Of a DNA stretch of 64,000 nt, positions 36,533 to 44,769 are shown one piece after another; the stretch's first letter is position 1, and every line of letters starts with the position of its first letter. The stretch is from Actinomadura fibrosa. GTDB taxonomy: Bacteria; Actinomycetota; Actinomycetes; Streptosporangiales; Streptosporangiaceae. The stretch covers positions 97,073 through 161,072 of the forward strand of contig NZ_CAACUY010000003.1 in the NCBI RefSeq assembly GCF_900659615.1, read 5' to 3'. Under the pieces are notes generated by a model. That model searched no databases. It was not told the origin of the DNA and saw nothing but the letters and a program-made list of their open reading frames with translations. A program made the translations under genes and the position numbers.

Positions 36533-38160
36533 CCTTCCAGTACTACCGCGACCTGCGTTCGGTGTTCGAGGACCGCGGGGACTGGGCGCTGCCGGCCGTC
36601 CTGCGGCACCACGCCGCACGCCGACCGGACGCCGTCTGGCTGGACGCGCCCGAGGAGAACGAGACCTGGTCCTACGCGCGAGTGCTGGCGGAGGCCGAGG
36701 CGGTCGGCACCGCCCTGCTCGCCGCGGGTGCGCGGCCGGGCGACCGGGTCGTGATCGTCGCGGCGAACTCGTCGCGGTTCATCCGGACCTGGCTCGGCAC
36801 GGCCGTCGCCGGTCTGGCCGAGGTCCCGATCAACACCGCCTACGAGCGCGACTTCCTCGCCCATCAGGTCCGCACGGTCGAAGCGACGATGGCCGTCATC
36901 GACGACGTGTACGCCGAACGGTTCGTCACCGTCGCCGAGGCCGCCGCAGGCATCCGCAAGTTCTGGGTGATCGACACCGGACGGCAGGCGGAGGCCATCC
37001 GGGCGCTGCGCGCCGCGGGCTGGGATGCGGCGCCGTGGGATGAGCTCCTCGCAGGTGGCGAGGCGGAACTGCCGCACGTCAGGCCGCAGGACCTCGCCTC
37101 GGTGTTCTTCACCTCCGGCACGACCGGGCCGTCCAAGGGCGTCGCGATGCCGCACGCTCAGATGTACTTCTTCGCCCAGGAATGCGTGTGCCTGACCCGG
37201 CTGACGGCTGACGACGCATGGATGGCAGTTACGCCGCTGTTCCACGGAAACGCCCAGTTCATGGCCGCCTACCCGGCCCTGGTGGCGGGCGCCCGGTTCG
37301 TGCTGCGCAGCCGTTTCAGCGCCAGCCGCTGGATCGACCAGATCCGGGAGAGCCGGGTGACGGTCACCAACTTCATCGGCGTCATGATGGACTTCGTCTG
37401 GAAGCAGGAGCGGCGCCCGGACGACGCCGACAACCTCCTGCGCTGCGTCTTCGCCGCGCCCACCGCGTCCTCGATCCTGGATCCGATGAAGGAGCGGTTC
37501 GGCATCGAGGCGTTCGTCGAGGTGTTCGGGCTGACCGAGACGTCCGCGCCGATCCTGTCCCCCTACGGGGCGGAACGTCCGGCCGGCGCCGCGGGTCTGG
37601 CCGCCGACGAGTGGTTCGACGTGGCGCTGGTGGACCCCGAGACCGACGAAGAGGTCCCGGTCGGCGCCATCGGCGAGCTCGTCGTCCGCCCCAAGGTCCC
37701 GTTCATCTCCAGCAACGGGTACTTCAACATGCCGGAGCGGACCGTCGAGGCCTGGCGCAACCTGTGGTTCCACACCGGCGACGCGCTGCGCCGAGACGAG
37801 GACGGCTGGTTCTACTTCGTCGACCGCTACAAGGACGCGTTGCGCCGGCGCGGCGAGAACATCAGCTCCTACGAGGTCGAGACCGCCCTGCTCAGCCACC
37901 CCGCCGTGGTCGAATGCGCTGTCATCGCCGTTCCCGCCGACACCGAGGCGGGTGAGGACGAGGTCATGGCCTACCTGATCGTCCGGGAGGAGACGACACC
38001 CGACAGCGTATGGGCGTGGTGCGAGAGCCGGATCCCCGCCTTCGCCGTCCCCCGCTACCTGCGCTTCGTCGACTCACTCCCCAAGACGCCCTCCCAGCGG
38101 GTGCAGAAGGCCAAGCTCCGCGCCGCGGGCGTCACCCCGGACACGCACGACCGCCGCTGA
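36529..38160 (+). CDS. Acyl-CoA synthetase (AMP-forming)
   Basis: A 543-residue ANL-superfamily ligase. The P-loop is FTSGTTGPSKGV, the adenine/motif A5 is FGLTETSAP, the aspartate motif is WFHTGDALRRDEDGWFYFVDR, and the hinge and final region RRRGENISSYEVE with the C-terminal Lys in RVQKAKL complete the signature. All catalytic motifs are present. It should activate a carboxylate as acyl-CoA, possibly of a terpenoid- or cyclic-acid type. The GTG start overlaps the preceding stop. It lies 9 bp before the CitE-like gene. Confidence 0.9.
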   Translation: MTFQYYRDLRSVFEDRGDWALPAVLRHHAARRPDAVWLDAPEENETWSYARVLAEAEAVGTALLAAGARPGDRVVIVAANSSRFIRTWLGTAVAGLAEVPINTAYERDFLAHQVRTVEATMAVIDDVYAERFVTVAEAAAGIRKFWVIDTGRQAEAIRALRAAGWDAAPWDELLAGGEAELPHVRPQDLASVFFTSGTTGPSKGVAMPHAQMYFFAQECVCLTRLTADDAWMAVTPLFHGNAQFMAAYPALVAGARFVLRSRFSASRWIDQIRESRVTVTNFIGVMMDFVWKQERRPDDADNLLRCVFAAPTASSILDPMKERFGIEAFVEVFGLTETSAPILSPYGAERPAGAAGLAADEWFDVALVDPETDEEVPVGAIGELVVRPKVPFISSNGYFNMPERTVEAWRNLWFHTGDALRRDEDGWFYFVDRYKDALRRRGENISSYEVETALLSHPAVVECAVIAVPADTEAGEDEVMAYLIVREETTPDSVWAWCESRIPAFAVPRYLRFVDSLPKTPSQRVQKAKLRAAGVTPDTHDRR

Positions 38161-38169
38161 GAGGCTGCC

Positions 38170-39060
38170 ATGCACCCCTACCGCTCGGTCCTCTTCGTCC
38201 CCGGCCACAAGCCCGCCTGGGCGCGCAAGGCCCTCGCCTCCGGCGCGGACGCCATCGTGCTCGACCTGGAAGACTCCGTGCCGGACGACCTCAAATCGCA
38301 GAGCCGCACGATCGTCCGGGCGACCCTCGCCGAACTGCGGGCCGAGTCTCCGCTCGCAGGATTGTTCGTCCGGCCGAACGCCCTGGGCACCGGCCTTACC
38401 GGCGCGGACTTGGAAGAGGTGGTCTGCCCGGAGCTGTCCGGCCTGTTCACCCCGAAGATCCGGGACGCGGTCGACGTGCTGCGCTGGGAGACGCTCACCG
38501 ACTGGTTCGAGACGCGCAACGGCGCCTCCGGGCTGGAGATGATCATCCCGGTCGAGACGGTCGAGGCCATCACGAACTGCATGGAGATCGCCGGCGCGTC
38601 GCCACGGGTGGGAGCGATGATCGGTCCCACGTCACAGCACGCGGACATCGCCCGTGCCGTCGGCTTCCGGTGGTCGCCCGGCGGCACGGAGACGCTCTAT
38701 CTGCGCAGCCGCATCCTGCTGGCCTGCCGCCAGCACGACCTTCACCCGCTGACCGCGCTCTGGGAGGACCTGGCCGACCTGGACGGCCTGAGAGCGTTCG
38801 CGGACTACGGGCTCCAACTCGGATTCCGCGGACAGGTCGTCATCCACCCGTCGCACGTCCCGGTCGTCAACGACGTGTTCACGCCCAGCGACGAAGAGGT
38901 CGCCTACCACGAGCAACTGGTCGCCGCCGTGGAGGCGGCCACAGCAGCCGGTCACGGGGCGGTGCGCTTCCGAGGCGGTCACATCGACCTGGCCCACGCC
39001 GACAAGGCCCGCGACTGGCTCGCCCACGCCCGCCTCATCCGCCGCACCCCAACACCATAA
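38170..39060 (+). CDS. HpcH/HpaI aldolase / CitE-like acyl-CoA lyase
   Basis: A 296-residue TIM-barrel protein of the citrate-lyase beta-like family. RSVLFVPGHKPAWARKALASGADAIVLDLEDSVP is the hallmark start with the metal-binding acidic pair. Arg in VRPN, Glu in MIIPVETVEAI and the C-terminal GQVVIHPSHVPVVNDVF follow. Such enzymes split or form C-C bonds in beta-hydroxyacyl-CoA (e.g. malyl-CoA-type) substrates. It would provide a terminal cleavage step. It is the last gene of the island; beyond it the base composition and gene content change. Confidence 0.87.
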   Translation: MHPYRSVLFVPGHKPAWARKALASGADAIVLDLEDSVPDDLKSQSRTIVRATLAELRAESPLAGLFVRPNALGTGLTGADLEEVVCPELSGLFTPKIRDAVDVLRWETLTDWFETRNGASGLEMIIPVETVEAITNCMEIAGASPRVGAMIGPTSQHADIARAVGFRWSPGGTETLYLRSRILLACRQHDLHPLTALWEDLADLDGLRAFADYGLQLGFRGQVVIHPSHVPVVNDVFTPSDEEVAYHEQLVAAVEAATAAGHGAVRFRGGHIDLAHADKARDWLAHARLIRRTPTP

Positions 39061-39328
39061 AACCACCCAGCCCGGCCACCGCCCTGCCGATCCACCAGTC
39101 GTGGGCCACCGGCAGCCCCGCCCGGCGGGCAACATATTCAACCCATGGCCGCCGCCCATCAAGCCCCTCGCCCCCATGAGCGGCGACATCGACGCCGACG
39201 CCGCCACTCCGAACAAGGAACCTCCGAGATCGTGAGGGCCATGGCGACAGCAGCGGCCAAGATCTCATGACCTAGGCGCGATGTGGCCAAAGACTGAGCG
39301 GTCTCCACACTCTCAGCTAACATTTCGT

Positions 39329-40147
39329 ATGCGCTCAAGGGCACCGCGACTTCCTCGGATCTCTCACTCATTGAGGCCCTCTCGCGCCAGGCGGACGTGG
39401 CTTGCGATATGGGCGATCGTCGCCGCCGCAATGACCGCCTCCCTTGCGGCAATGCTCACACTCTGGATTCAACATCTGGCGAAACCGTTCACGCCGCCTG
39501 AGCGGCTTCCCATTCAAGCTGTGATAAAACCAGTCACCGACATCTGCAATGGCTATGTCATCCCGAAGGATTGCAGACAGATAAAGCCAAGCCCCGACGT
39601 AGAGGAAGATTGGACGCCATGGCTGCGGAAAGAGGGTGCCATCCCAGTCTCCGGCAGCGAGGTCTACATCGAGATGCAGGGTACGACTTCAGCGGCAGTC
39701 ATACTGACCGGCTTGCACATTCACGTCACCCGCCTACCCATCTCTACCGGGACATTCGTCCACGCGAGCCAATGCGGAGGCATCGACACCTTCAGATACA
39801 TGGAGATCGACCTGGACAAGTCCCCGCCAGCTCAGAAGGCGGTCCTCAACACCGACCTCACGGAGGAGATCGACCCTCCCATCCAGGAACGCCGCCCCGC
39901 GAGATTTCCTTATCAGGTCAGCTTGGAGGACGCCGAGACCTTCGTACTCCGCCTAGTGGCCAAAAGTTGCACCTGCGCCTGGACTGCGGAGATCAATTGG
40001 CTGTCCGCCGGAAAGAGTGGATCTCTCAAGGTGAACGATCACGGTCGCGCGCTGCAAGTCACCAGCACGGGAGCCGTCCGAGATTCTTGTGGCCGCATCC
40101 CCGACCGACCGTGGAAGTGCAAGCCGGGCAACGCCGCTGACGAGTAG
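39329..40147 (+). CDS. Membrane-anchored protein with conserved extracytoplasmic domain
   Basis: A 272-residue protein, basic N-terminus (RAPRLPRISHSLRPSRARR), one transmembrane helix (about residues 26-48, LAIWAIVAAAMTASLAAMLTLWI), then an extracytoplasmic domain with VYIEMQGTTSAAVILTGLHIHV, CGGIDTFRYMEIDLD, RFPYQVSLEDAETFVLRLVA, and CTCAWTAEINW. Similar single-pass proteins with this VSLEDAE...C.C.W.L.W pattern are frequent in actinomycetes and have no known function. The start is chosen because TAACAT (39318-39323) stands 5 nt before the ATG, a leaderless arrangement; an ATG at 39281 is possible. GC content is visibly lower (about 53% in a hand count of 39541-39600) than the island upstream, suggesting acquired DNA. 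Confidence 0.65.
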   Translation: MRSRAPRLPRISHSLRPSRARRTWLAIWAIVAAAMTASLAAMLTLWIQHLAKPFTPPERLPIQAVIKPVTDICNGYVIPKDCRQIKPSPDVEEDWTPWLRKEGAIPVSGSEVYIEMQGTTSAAVILTGLHIHVTRLPISTGTFVHASQCGGIDTFRYMEIDLDKSPPAQKAVLNTDLTEEIDPPIQERRPARFPYQVSLEDAETFVLRLVAKSCTCAWTAEINWLSAGKSGSLKVNDHGRALQVTSTGAVRDSCGRIPDRPWKCKPGNAADE

Positions 40148-40397
40148 TCGGACCTCCGCAACACGCCAATGGCCAGACGGGATCCAGTTCGGCGCCAGAC
40201 TGCTGTAGAGGTATCGCCCGTCAAATCGGCCAGCCCTCAGGACGATATCGGTCTTGCCGGTACGCGTCTGGATCTGGTGCTGGAACTCGCTGATCGCAGT
40301 GCTGATCACCTCACTGACGGCGAGCCGACCGACCACGATCGCGCGTGCCGATCGCTCGATCGCCGGCATCGTGTGCGGCGATCTGTCGGTGGACGGG

Positions 40398-41144
40398 TCA
40401 GTGGAGCACCAGCAGGTTGGGCGAGGAGCGGTGTACATCGCTTGAGCGCAGCAGTGGGGGCGACAGCAGTTGTGCCGGTCCGCGCCGGTAGAGGGCGGCG
40501 GGGCGGCCGATCTCTTGCGTGCGGTGCTTTCCAGTGGGGATGAGGAAGCCGTGTGCGCCGGTCACCTTGCGTCGGAAGTTGCTGGCATCCAATGTCAGGC
40601 CCCAGACGACCTCGTAGATGTGCCGGAGCTCGGCGATGGTGAATGGCTCGGTGCAGAACGCTGCGGCGACCGTGGTGTATTCGAGTTGGAACCGTGCTCG
40701 CTCGAGTCCCTCGCGCAGGATCACTTCGTGGTCGAAGGCTAGGTTGATGCGTCCCTCGAGTATCGCTTTCACCGGAGTCCATTCGGCGTGGCGGGCATCG
40801 GTGCCGGCCTGGGCGGCCGGCATGTCGGGGCCTAGCGCCAGGTAGGCCACGGTGATGACGCGGCCGCGAGGATCGCGGTCCGGATCGCCGTAGGTGCGCA
40901 GCTGCTCCAGGTGCAGGCGGCTGCCGTCGATGCCGGTCTCCTCGCGCAGTTCGCGCAACGCGGCCGCGTCCAGGTGCTCTCCGGTGCGGACATACCCTCC
41001 GGGCAACGCCACCTGCCCCTCGAACGGGGCATGGCCGCGTTCGATGAGCAGCACGTGCAGTGCGCCTTGGCGCACGGTGAAGATGAGCAGGTCGACGGTG
41101 ACCGCGACCCGTGCGTGGTCGCGGGTGCTGGCTCGTTCGGTCAT
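40398..41144 (-). CDS. NrtR-like Nudix transcriptional regulator
   Basis: A 248-residue protein with an N-terminal Nudix domain (about residues 10-150) and a C-terminal winged helix (about 160-235, FTIAELRHIYEVVWGLTLDASNFRRKVTG), the architecture of the NrtR family. Nudix box: GGYVRTGEHLDAAALRELREETGI, with the RE..EE core intact here, so hydrolase activity is possible. NrtR proteins bind ADP-ribose-type metabolites and repress NAD-metabolism genes. No NAD gene is adjacent. It diverges from a membrane protein/PNP pair over 91 bp that contain three GACCTTAA-like half-sites, so that pair may be its regulon (inference). Confidence 0.85.
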   Translation of the reverse strand: MTERASTRDHARVAVTVDLLIFTVRQGALHVLLIERGHAPFEGQVALPGGYVRTGEHLDAAALRELREETGIDGSRLHLEQLRTYGDPDRDPRGRVITVAYLALGPDMPAAQAGTDARHAEWTPVKAILEGRINLAFDHEVILREGLERARFQLEYTTVAAAFCTEPFTIAELRHIYEVVWGLTLDASNFRRKVTGAHGFLIPTGKHRTQEIGRPAALYRRGPAQLLSPPLLRSSDVHRSSPNLLVLH

Positions 41145-41169
41145 GGCACCTCTCCGTAAAAAGTCACAT

Positions 41170-41211
41170 TGACCTTAACGCGTCCACGCTTTAAGGTCAG
41201 GGCGACCTAAA
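41170..41211. promoter_or_regulatory. Three half-site operator between Nudix regulator and membrane protein
   Basis: TGACCTTAA (41170-41178) and TTAAGGTCA (41191-41199) are perfect 9-bp inverted arms 12 bp apart. A third half-site GACCTAAA (41204-41211) forms a second inverted repeat with the middle arm across 5 bp (AGGTC-AGGGC-GACCT). The sites lie in the only promoter space between the divergent genes and fit binding by the Nudix/winged-helix regulator. Confidence 0.6.
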
Positions 41212-41235
41212 GGGATCCAGTTCCCGGGGGATGAG

Positions 41236-42999
41236 ATGATCACCGACCCGATCTCCCCGACCGTCACGCCGGTGTCGTTGAGCAAGGCGCCCGATGGCCA
41301 CGCCAACCGGGACACCGCGGCGACCAGGCACCTGTGCGCTGGCACTTACCTTGACCGGGCCTTGCGCCGCACGGTCCTGCACCGCGTCTACAGCGATCGC
41401 TACCACCGCGTCGCACCGTCCTACGGGTTCGACCTGGTCCCCGTCGTCCGGCATGCCTGGCGATCCTGGCTGCTGGACACCTCACAGCAAGGCATGGTCT
41501 GCCTTGTCCTGGTGTTCGGACGGCTCATCTTGGGCAAGCCCGTCCTTGTCACCGTCCTGTGCTGGCTCGGAGTTCATTTCTTCGCGCGTGCCACGGCAGC
41601 AGCCGCCCCGGATGCGATGCGGTTGAAGAGGCGGCAACTGGCCGCTCGACTGCTCAAGCGAACGATATGGGACTCCTCCGAGCTCAAGGACGAGGAGCGG
41701 CTTCAGCGGCAGCTGTGGGTCCTGCGGTCCGGTTCGGTGCTCTGTTCGGTCTTCTTCCTGGCCTCGGTGGTGTCGGCGAGCTGGGCAGGGAGATCACCCA
41801 CCCGCACGATCGAAGGGGCCTGCGTCCTTCTGCTGGCCATCGCCATGGTGGTCGCGACCGCCGCAGTGCTGCGGCAGCTCTCGCTCAACCGGATCGAGCA
41901 CGCGGCACGTCTGAGAGGCGGCCGCCTCAGTCGTCGCGAGTCCGCCATCGCTGAGCAGCAGTCCCACACCGTTGTGGTGTATCACCGGCCTGAGCCCAAG
42001 AGCCAGGACGACAAGTGGGAGGACTTCGACCCGTTCGAGCGGGAGCCGACCATCTTCGTCGGAAGTGGGCAGCTCGTGCATCGCTGGCTTCCTCCGATGG
42101 TCGTCCAACTGCTGCGGCCCGGTGATGAGGACATGCGCATGCGGGAGTACGAGGAGCCTCCCTTCCGCACCCACGAGCTCGTCGACCACCTGCGCGCTGC
42201 CATGCGCCGCGCCGGTGACCCCGACGATCCGCGCCGGCTACGGCTGTATGTCCGCGACCGGGTCTTCCTCGATGAGCGGGACGTCCCGACGTACAAAGAC
42301 CTTCTCCAAGGACGCCCAGGTGCCGCACAGCTGCGACACGTCATCGATGACGCGCACCATAGCGCTCACCATTTCCTGGAGATGCAGGTCAGTACCAACG
42401 GGGAACTGGTGACCACCGTCTTTCTGCGAGCCGCGGTACGCGGCCGCTCGCTCAGCCTCGATCTCGCCGCCTGTGCCCTGACCCGGACACCGCCCCGCTA
42501 CCAGGTGATCGACCTGTACGGGGAGAGCGGCATCGGAGCGGTCATACGAGCGGCACTGCTTGCGCTATGGCGGCTGCCCGAAGAGACAGCGAAGGTCCTG
42601 CGCCTGCCCACAGCGCCCGTCACCCTGGCGCGAGCCGTCCCGGCAGGCCGCGACCGGACCCTGGTGCCGCGCCGCCGCGTCCTGGTCGGCAGCCGGATCA
42701 GCATCCGTGAGGAAACCTCGCTGTCCTGGAAAGACTCACGATTCGACGAGACCCGGATTCAAGACGAGATCAAACTCGTGGAGCAACGCCTGCTCAAGGC
42801 CACCGAGGACTTCCTCGACGACCGCGAGGTCGATACCGCGGCCTTCAAACGCAAGGCCGCCAACATCATCAACAACAGCGGTGTGCTCAATATGGGCGGG
42901 CGCTTGGAGATGAAGAACTCGGCCGTCGGCACCGGTTCCACCGTCATCAAGATGCAGCCGCAGGCCGACGCGTACCCGCAGCAGGGAGGCAACTCATGA
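41236..42999 (+). CDS. Multi-pass membrane protein with C-terminal motif shared with PNP gene
   Basis: A 587-residue protein. Hydrophobic segments lie at about 86-118, 166-184 and 192-213. A long soluble region follows (about 220-540), with FDPFEREPTIFVGSGQLVHRW and FLEMQVSTNGELVTTVFLRAAVRG, of no family I recognise. Near the C-terminus (547-570) the segment GVLNMGGRLEMKNSAVGTG matches the N-terminus of the next protein at 12 of 24 ungapped positions, counted from Asn547. Its stop overlaps the next ATG (ATGA). Such Gly/Asn/Ser/Val-rich paired motifs are characteristic of amyloid-type signalling between a sensor and its effector. The Nudix regulator and a palindromic operator lie directly upstream. 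Confidence 0.75.
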   Translation: MITDPISPTVTPVSLSKAPDGHANRDTAATRHLCAGTYLDRALRRTVLHRVYSDRYHRVAPSYGFDLVPVVRHAWRSWLLDTSQQGMVCLVLVFGRLILGKPVLVTVLCWLGVHFFARATAAAAPDAMRLKRRQLAARLLKRTIWDSSELKDEERLQRQLWVLRSGSVLCSVFFLASVVSASWAGRSPTRTIEGACVLLLAIAMVVATAAVLRQLSLNRIEHAARLRGGRLSRRESAIAEQQSHTVVVYHRPEPKSQDDKWEDFDPFEREPTIFVGSGQLVHRWLPPMVVQLLRPGDEDMRMREYEEPPFRTHELVDHLRAAMRRAGDPDDPRRLRLYVRDRVFLDERDVPTYKDLLQGRPGAAQLRHVIDDAHHSAHHFLEMQVSTNGELVTTVFLRAAVRGRSLSLDLAACALTRTPPRYQVIDLYGESGIGAVIRAALLALWRLPEETAKVLRLPTAPVTLARAVPAGRDRTLVPRRRVLVGSRISIREETSLSWKDSRFDETRIQDEIKLVEQRLLKATEDFLDDREVDTAAFKRKAANIINNSGVLNMGGRLEMKNSAVGTGSTVIKMQPQADAYPQQGGNS

Positions 43000-43913
43000 A
43001 ACCGGAGAACATGCACAACGAGGGCGTGGCCACCTTCGGAGGTTCCACACAGATCAAGCAGTCAGCGGTGGGTCAAGGAGCGGCAGTCGAGATAAAGCCA
43101 GCGACGCCCACAGCCGACCACCGCGAGAGCACGCCCAGGTGCGACGTCGGCATCATCACCATTCTCGCCGTCGAAGCCCAAGCCGTCCGTCTCGCACTGG
43201 GACTGCATCCCCAACGTGCCAAAAGCCTGAACTTCGACATCGGACAGGTCGAACTGGAAGGCGGCCGGCCCGCACGGCTGGTGGCCACCCGAGCGCTCAG
43301 TCAGGGGCAGCGATCCACCGTCATCGCGTTCGACCACCTACGCCGCCACTACGACCCCAGCACGGTCGTTTTGGTCGGCATCGCAGGAGGCATCCGCCCA
43401 AAGACCGGGCTCGGCGACGTGCTCCTGGCCACCCGCGTCGTCTACTACGACCTCCGCAAGCAACTGCCGCAGCAGACCCAGCACCGCGGCGAAGAACGCG
43501 AGGCGCCCGCCGCCGTGGGCCACGCGGTCAACGCCTTCTTCACCCACCACGGCGAACCGGCCTGCTTCACCATCACCGACCCCGGCGGCACACAAAGGAC
43601 GCCCAGGGTCTTCAGCGGCCTCATCGGCTCAGGTGATGCGGTGATCGCCGACCACGACTCAGAGATCATCAGCTACCTGTCCCGCTTCAACGACAAGATC
43701 CTCGCCGTCGACATGGAAGCGGGCGGGCTCAGCCAAGCCTGCCACGAGCAGTCGGCGATCTCCGATCGTCTCCAGGGCTGGCTGGTCATCCGCGGCATCT
43801 CCGACGACGCAAGCCCGAACAAGAACGACGACCATCAACCCGTAGCAGCCTGGCACGCGGCGATGACGCTGCGCCAGCTACTCCCGTACCTTGTCACTCA
43901 CGAGGACGCGTAG
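42996..43913 (+). CDS. Nucleoside phosphorylase/nucleosidase-domain protein with N-terminal motif
   Basis: A 305-residue protein. Residues about 8-35 (EGVATFGGSTQIKQSAVGQG...) repeat the C-terminal motif of the upstream membrane protein. From about residue 50 comes a PNP_UDP_1/MTAN-like domain: VGIITILAVEAQAV, VLVGIAGGIRPKTGLGDVLLATRVV, VDMEAGGLSQAC and RGISDDASPNKND, with Glu of VDMEAG and Asp of RGISD in the catalytic places. PNP-type domains occur as toxic effectors in bacterial defence, for example ATP-degrading enzymes (known families: Detocs, NLR-linked PNP). Here it is coupled to a membrane sensor (ATGA). A housekeeping nucleosidase is unlikely with this N-terminal tag. Confidence 0.8.
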   Translation: MKPENMHNEGVATFGGSTQIKQSAVGQGAAVEIKPATPTADHRESTPRCDVGIITILAVEAQAVRLALGLHPQRAKSLNFDIGQVELEGGRPARLVATRALSQGQRSTVIAFDHLRRHYDPSTVVLVGIAGGIRPKTGLGDVLLATRVVYYDLRKQLPQQTQHRGEEREAPAAVGHAVNAFFTHHGEPACFTITDPGGTQRTPRVFSGLIGSGDAVIADHDSEIISYLSRFNDKILAVDMEAGGLSQACHEQSAISDRLQGWLVIRGISDDASPNKNDDHQPVAAWHAAMTLRQLLPYLVTHEDA

Positions 43914-44034
43914 AGGCGACCCCAGGCTCAGGAGACGGATGGGCCAGCACTCCGATACTGGCCCCGGAACAACGCGGCCCGAACGTCTGCTCCTGCCGAT
44001 GACTAGGCGTTTGCTTTCGCATCGACCGCCGACC

Positions 44035-44115
44035 GTCCGTGATCGTGCCCGGCACCAGGCGCAGGTCGGCGCTGAACGATCCGCCGGCTCCCGTGAGCAC
44101 GACGGCTCGGAGGTC
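44035..44115 (-). pseudogene. Remnant of an enoyl-CoA hydratase gene
   Basis: On the minus strand a stretch reads DLRAVVLTGAGGSFSADLRLVPG, which matches the first oxyanion region of crotonases (RAVVLTGAGxxFSAGADL). The GA between Ser-Ala and Asp is lost and no other part of the family is present on either side. It sits directly behind the TetR gene, so it is probably a decayed neighbour once under its control. Confidence 0.4.
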
Positions 44116-44140
44116 CCGCGATCGCCATCCCCTTCGTGGG

Positions 44141-44707
44141 CTACGGCCGAAGGCCGCGCAGCACGATCTCCAAGTAGCGGTCGATTGCGGTGCCGTCGTC
44201 GTCGCCGCTGCGGACCGCATGCTGCAGCCCGCACGTCAGCCGGCGCACGTCGTCCGCGACGACATCCGCGCGGACGACCCCGGCCGCGCGGGCGCGGTCG
44301 AGCACGCGCATCGACAGCATGCCCAGTTCGCGGCCCAGGGCCAGGGTCTCGGCGCACTGACACTCAGGCGCCGCCAGGACCGCGGCGAGCGCGGGATCGG
44401 CAAGCTGGCAGCGCAGCGCGGCGCGCAACAGGTTGCGCAGGCCACGGGCGATGTCCGGGTTGTCCGCGGCCGCCGCGGCCTCCGCGATCAACTCCCGGTA
44501 GCTGTCCGCCGCCAGCGACTCCAGCAGCGCCTGCCGGCTGGCGAAATGCCGGTACACCGTGCCGACGCCGACGCCGGCGTCCTTGGCGATGGCGTTGAGC
44601 GGCAGTTCCACGTCACCGGCGGCGATGCGTGCCCGAGCGGCGGCCAGCATCCGTGCCCGCACGCGGGCAGAGTCAGCACGCAACGTCACACTAAGAGGAT
44701 AAACCAT
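44141..44707 (-). CDS. TetR/AcrR-family regulator
   Basis: A 188-residue regulator. The HTH is LPLNAIAKDAGVGVGTVYRHFASRQALLESL near residues 33-63, followed by the SBP_C2/TetR_C-type helical domain (RGLRNLLRAALRCQLADPALAAVL, QHAVRSGDDDGTAIDRYLEIVLRGL). The ATG at 44707 is taken; a GTG at 44689 is possible. It diverges from an SDR gene across 62 bp that hold two copies of a GGATAANCNATCC repeat. One copy overlaps its own start, so autorepression and control of the SDR are expected. Confidence 0.88.
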   Translation of the reverse strand: MVYPLSVTLRADSARVRARMLAAARARIAAGDVELPLNAIAKDAGVGVGTVYRHFASRQALLESLAADSYRELIAEAAAAADNPDIARGLRNLLRAALRCQLADPALAAVLAAPECQCAETLALGRELGMLSMRVLDRARAAGVVRADVVADDVRRLTCGLQHAVRSGDDDGTAIDRYLEIVLRGLRP

Positions 44708-44748
44708 CCGCTGCCGTGATACCTTAGCCCCGAACGGATAATCTATCC
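44697..44748. promoter_or_regulatory. Twin TetR operators
   Basis: GGATAAACCATCC (44697-44709) and GGATAATCTATCC (44736-44748) are two near-identical inverted repeats (GGATA-N3-TATCC in the perfect copy), 39 bp apart, between the TetR and SDR genes. One overlaps the TetR start, the other precedes the SDR start at 44770. Confidence 0.7.
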
Positions 44749-44769
44749 CCTTACGTATAGGACCCGAGC

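Noticed and set aside
39953..40438. Minus-strand frame of 161 codons
   Set aside because: It overlaps the 3' end of the membrane-anchored protein gene, whose sequence fits a known actinomycete pattern; no start site. The part 40148-40380 could still hide a small gene.
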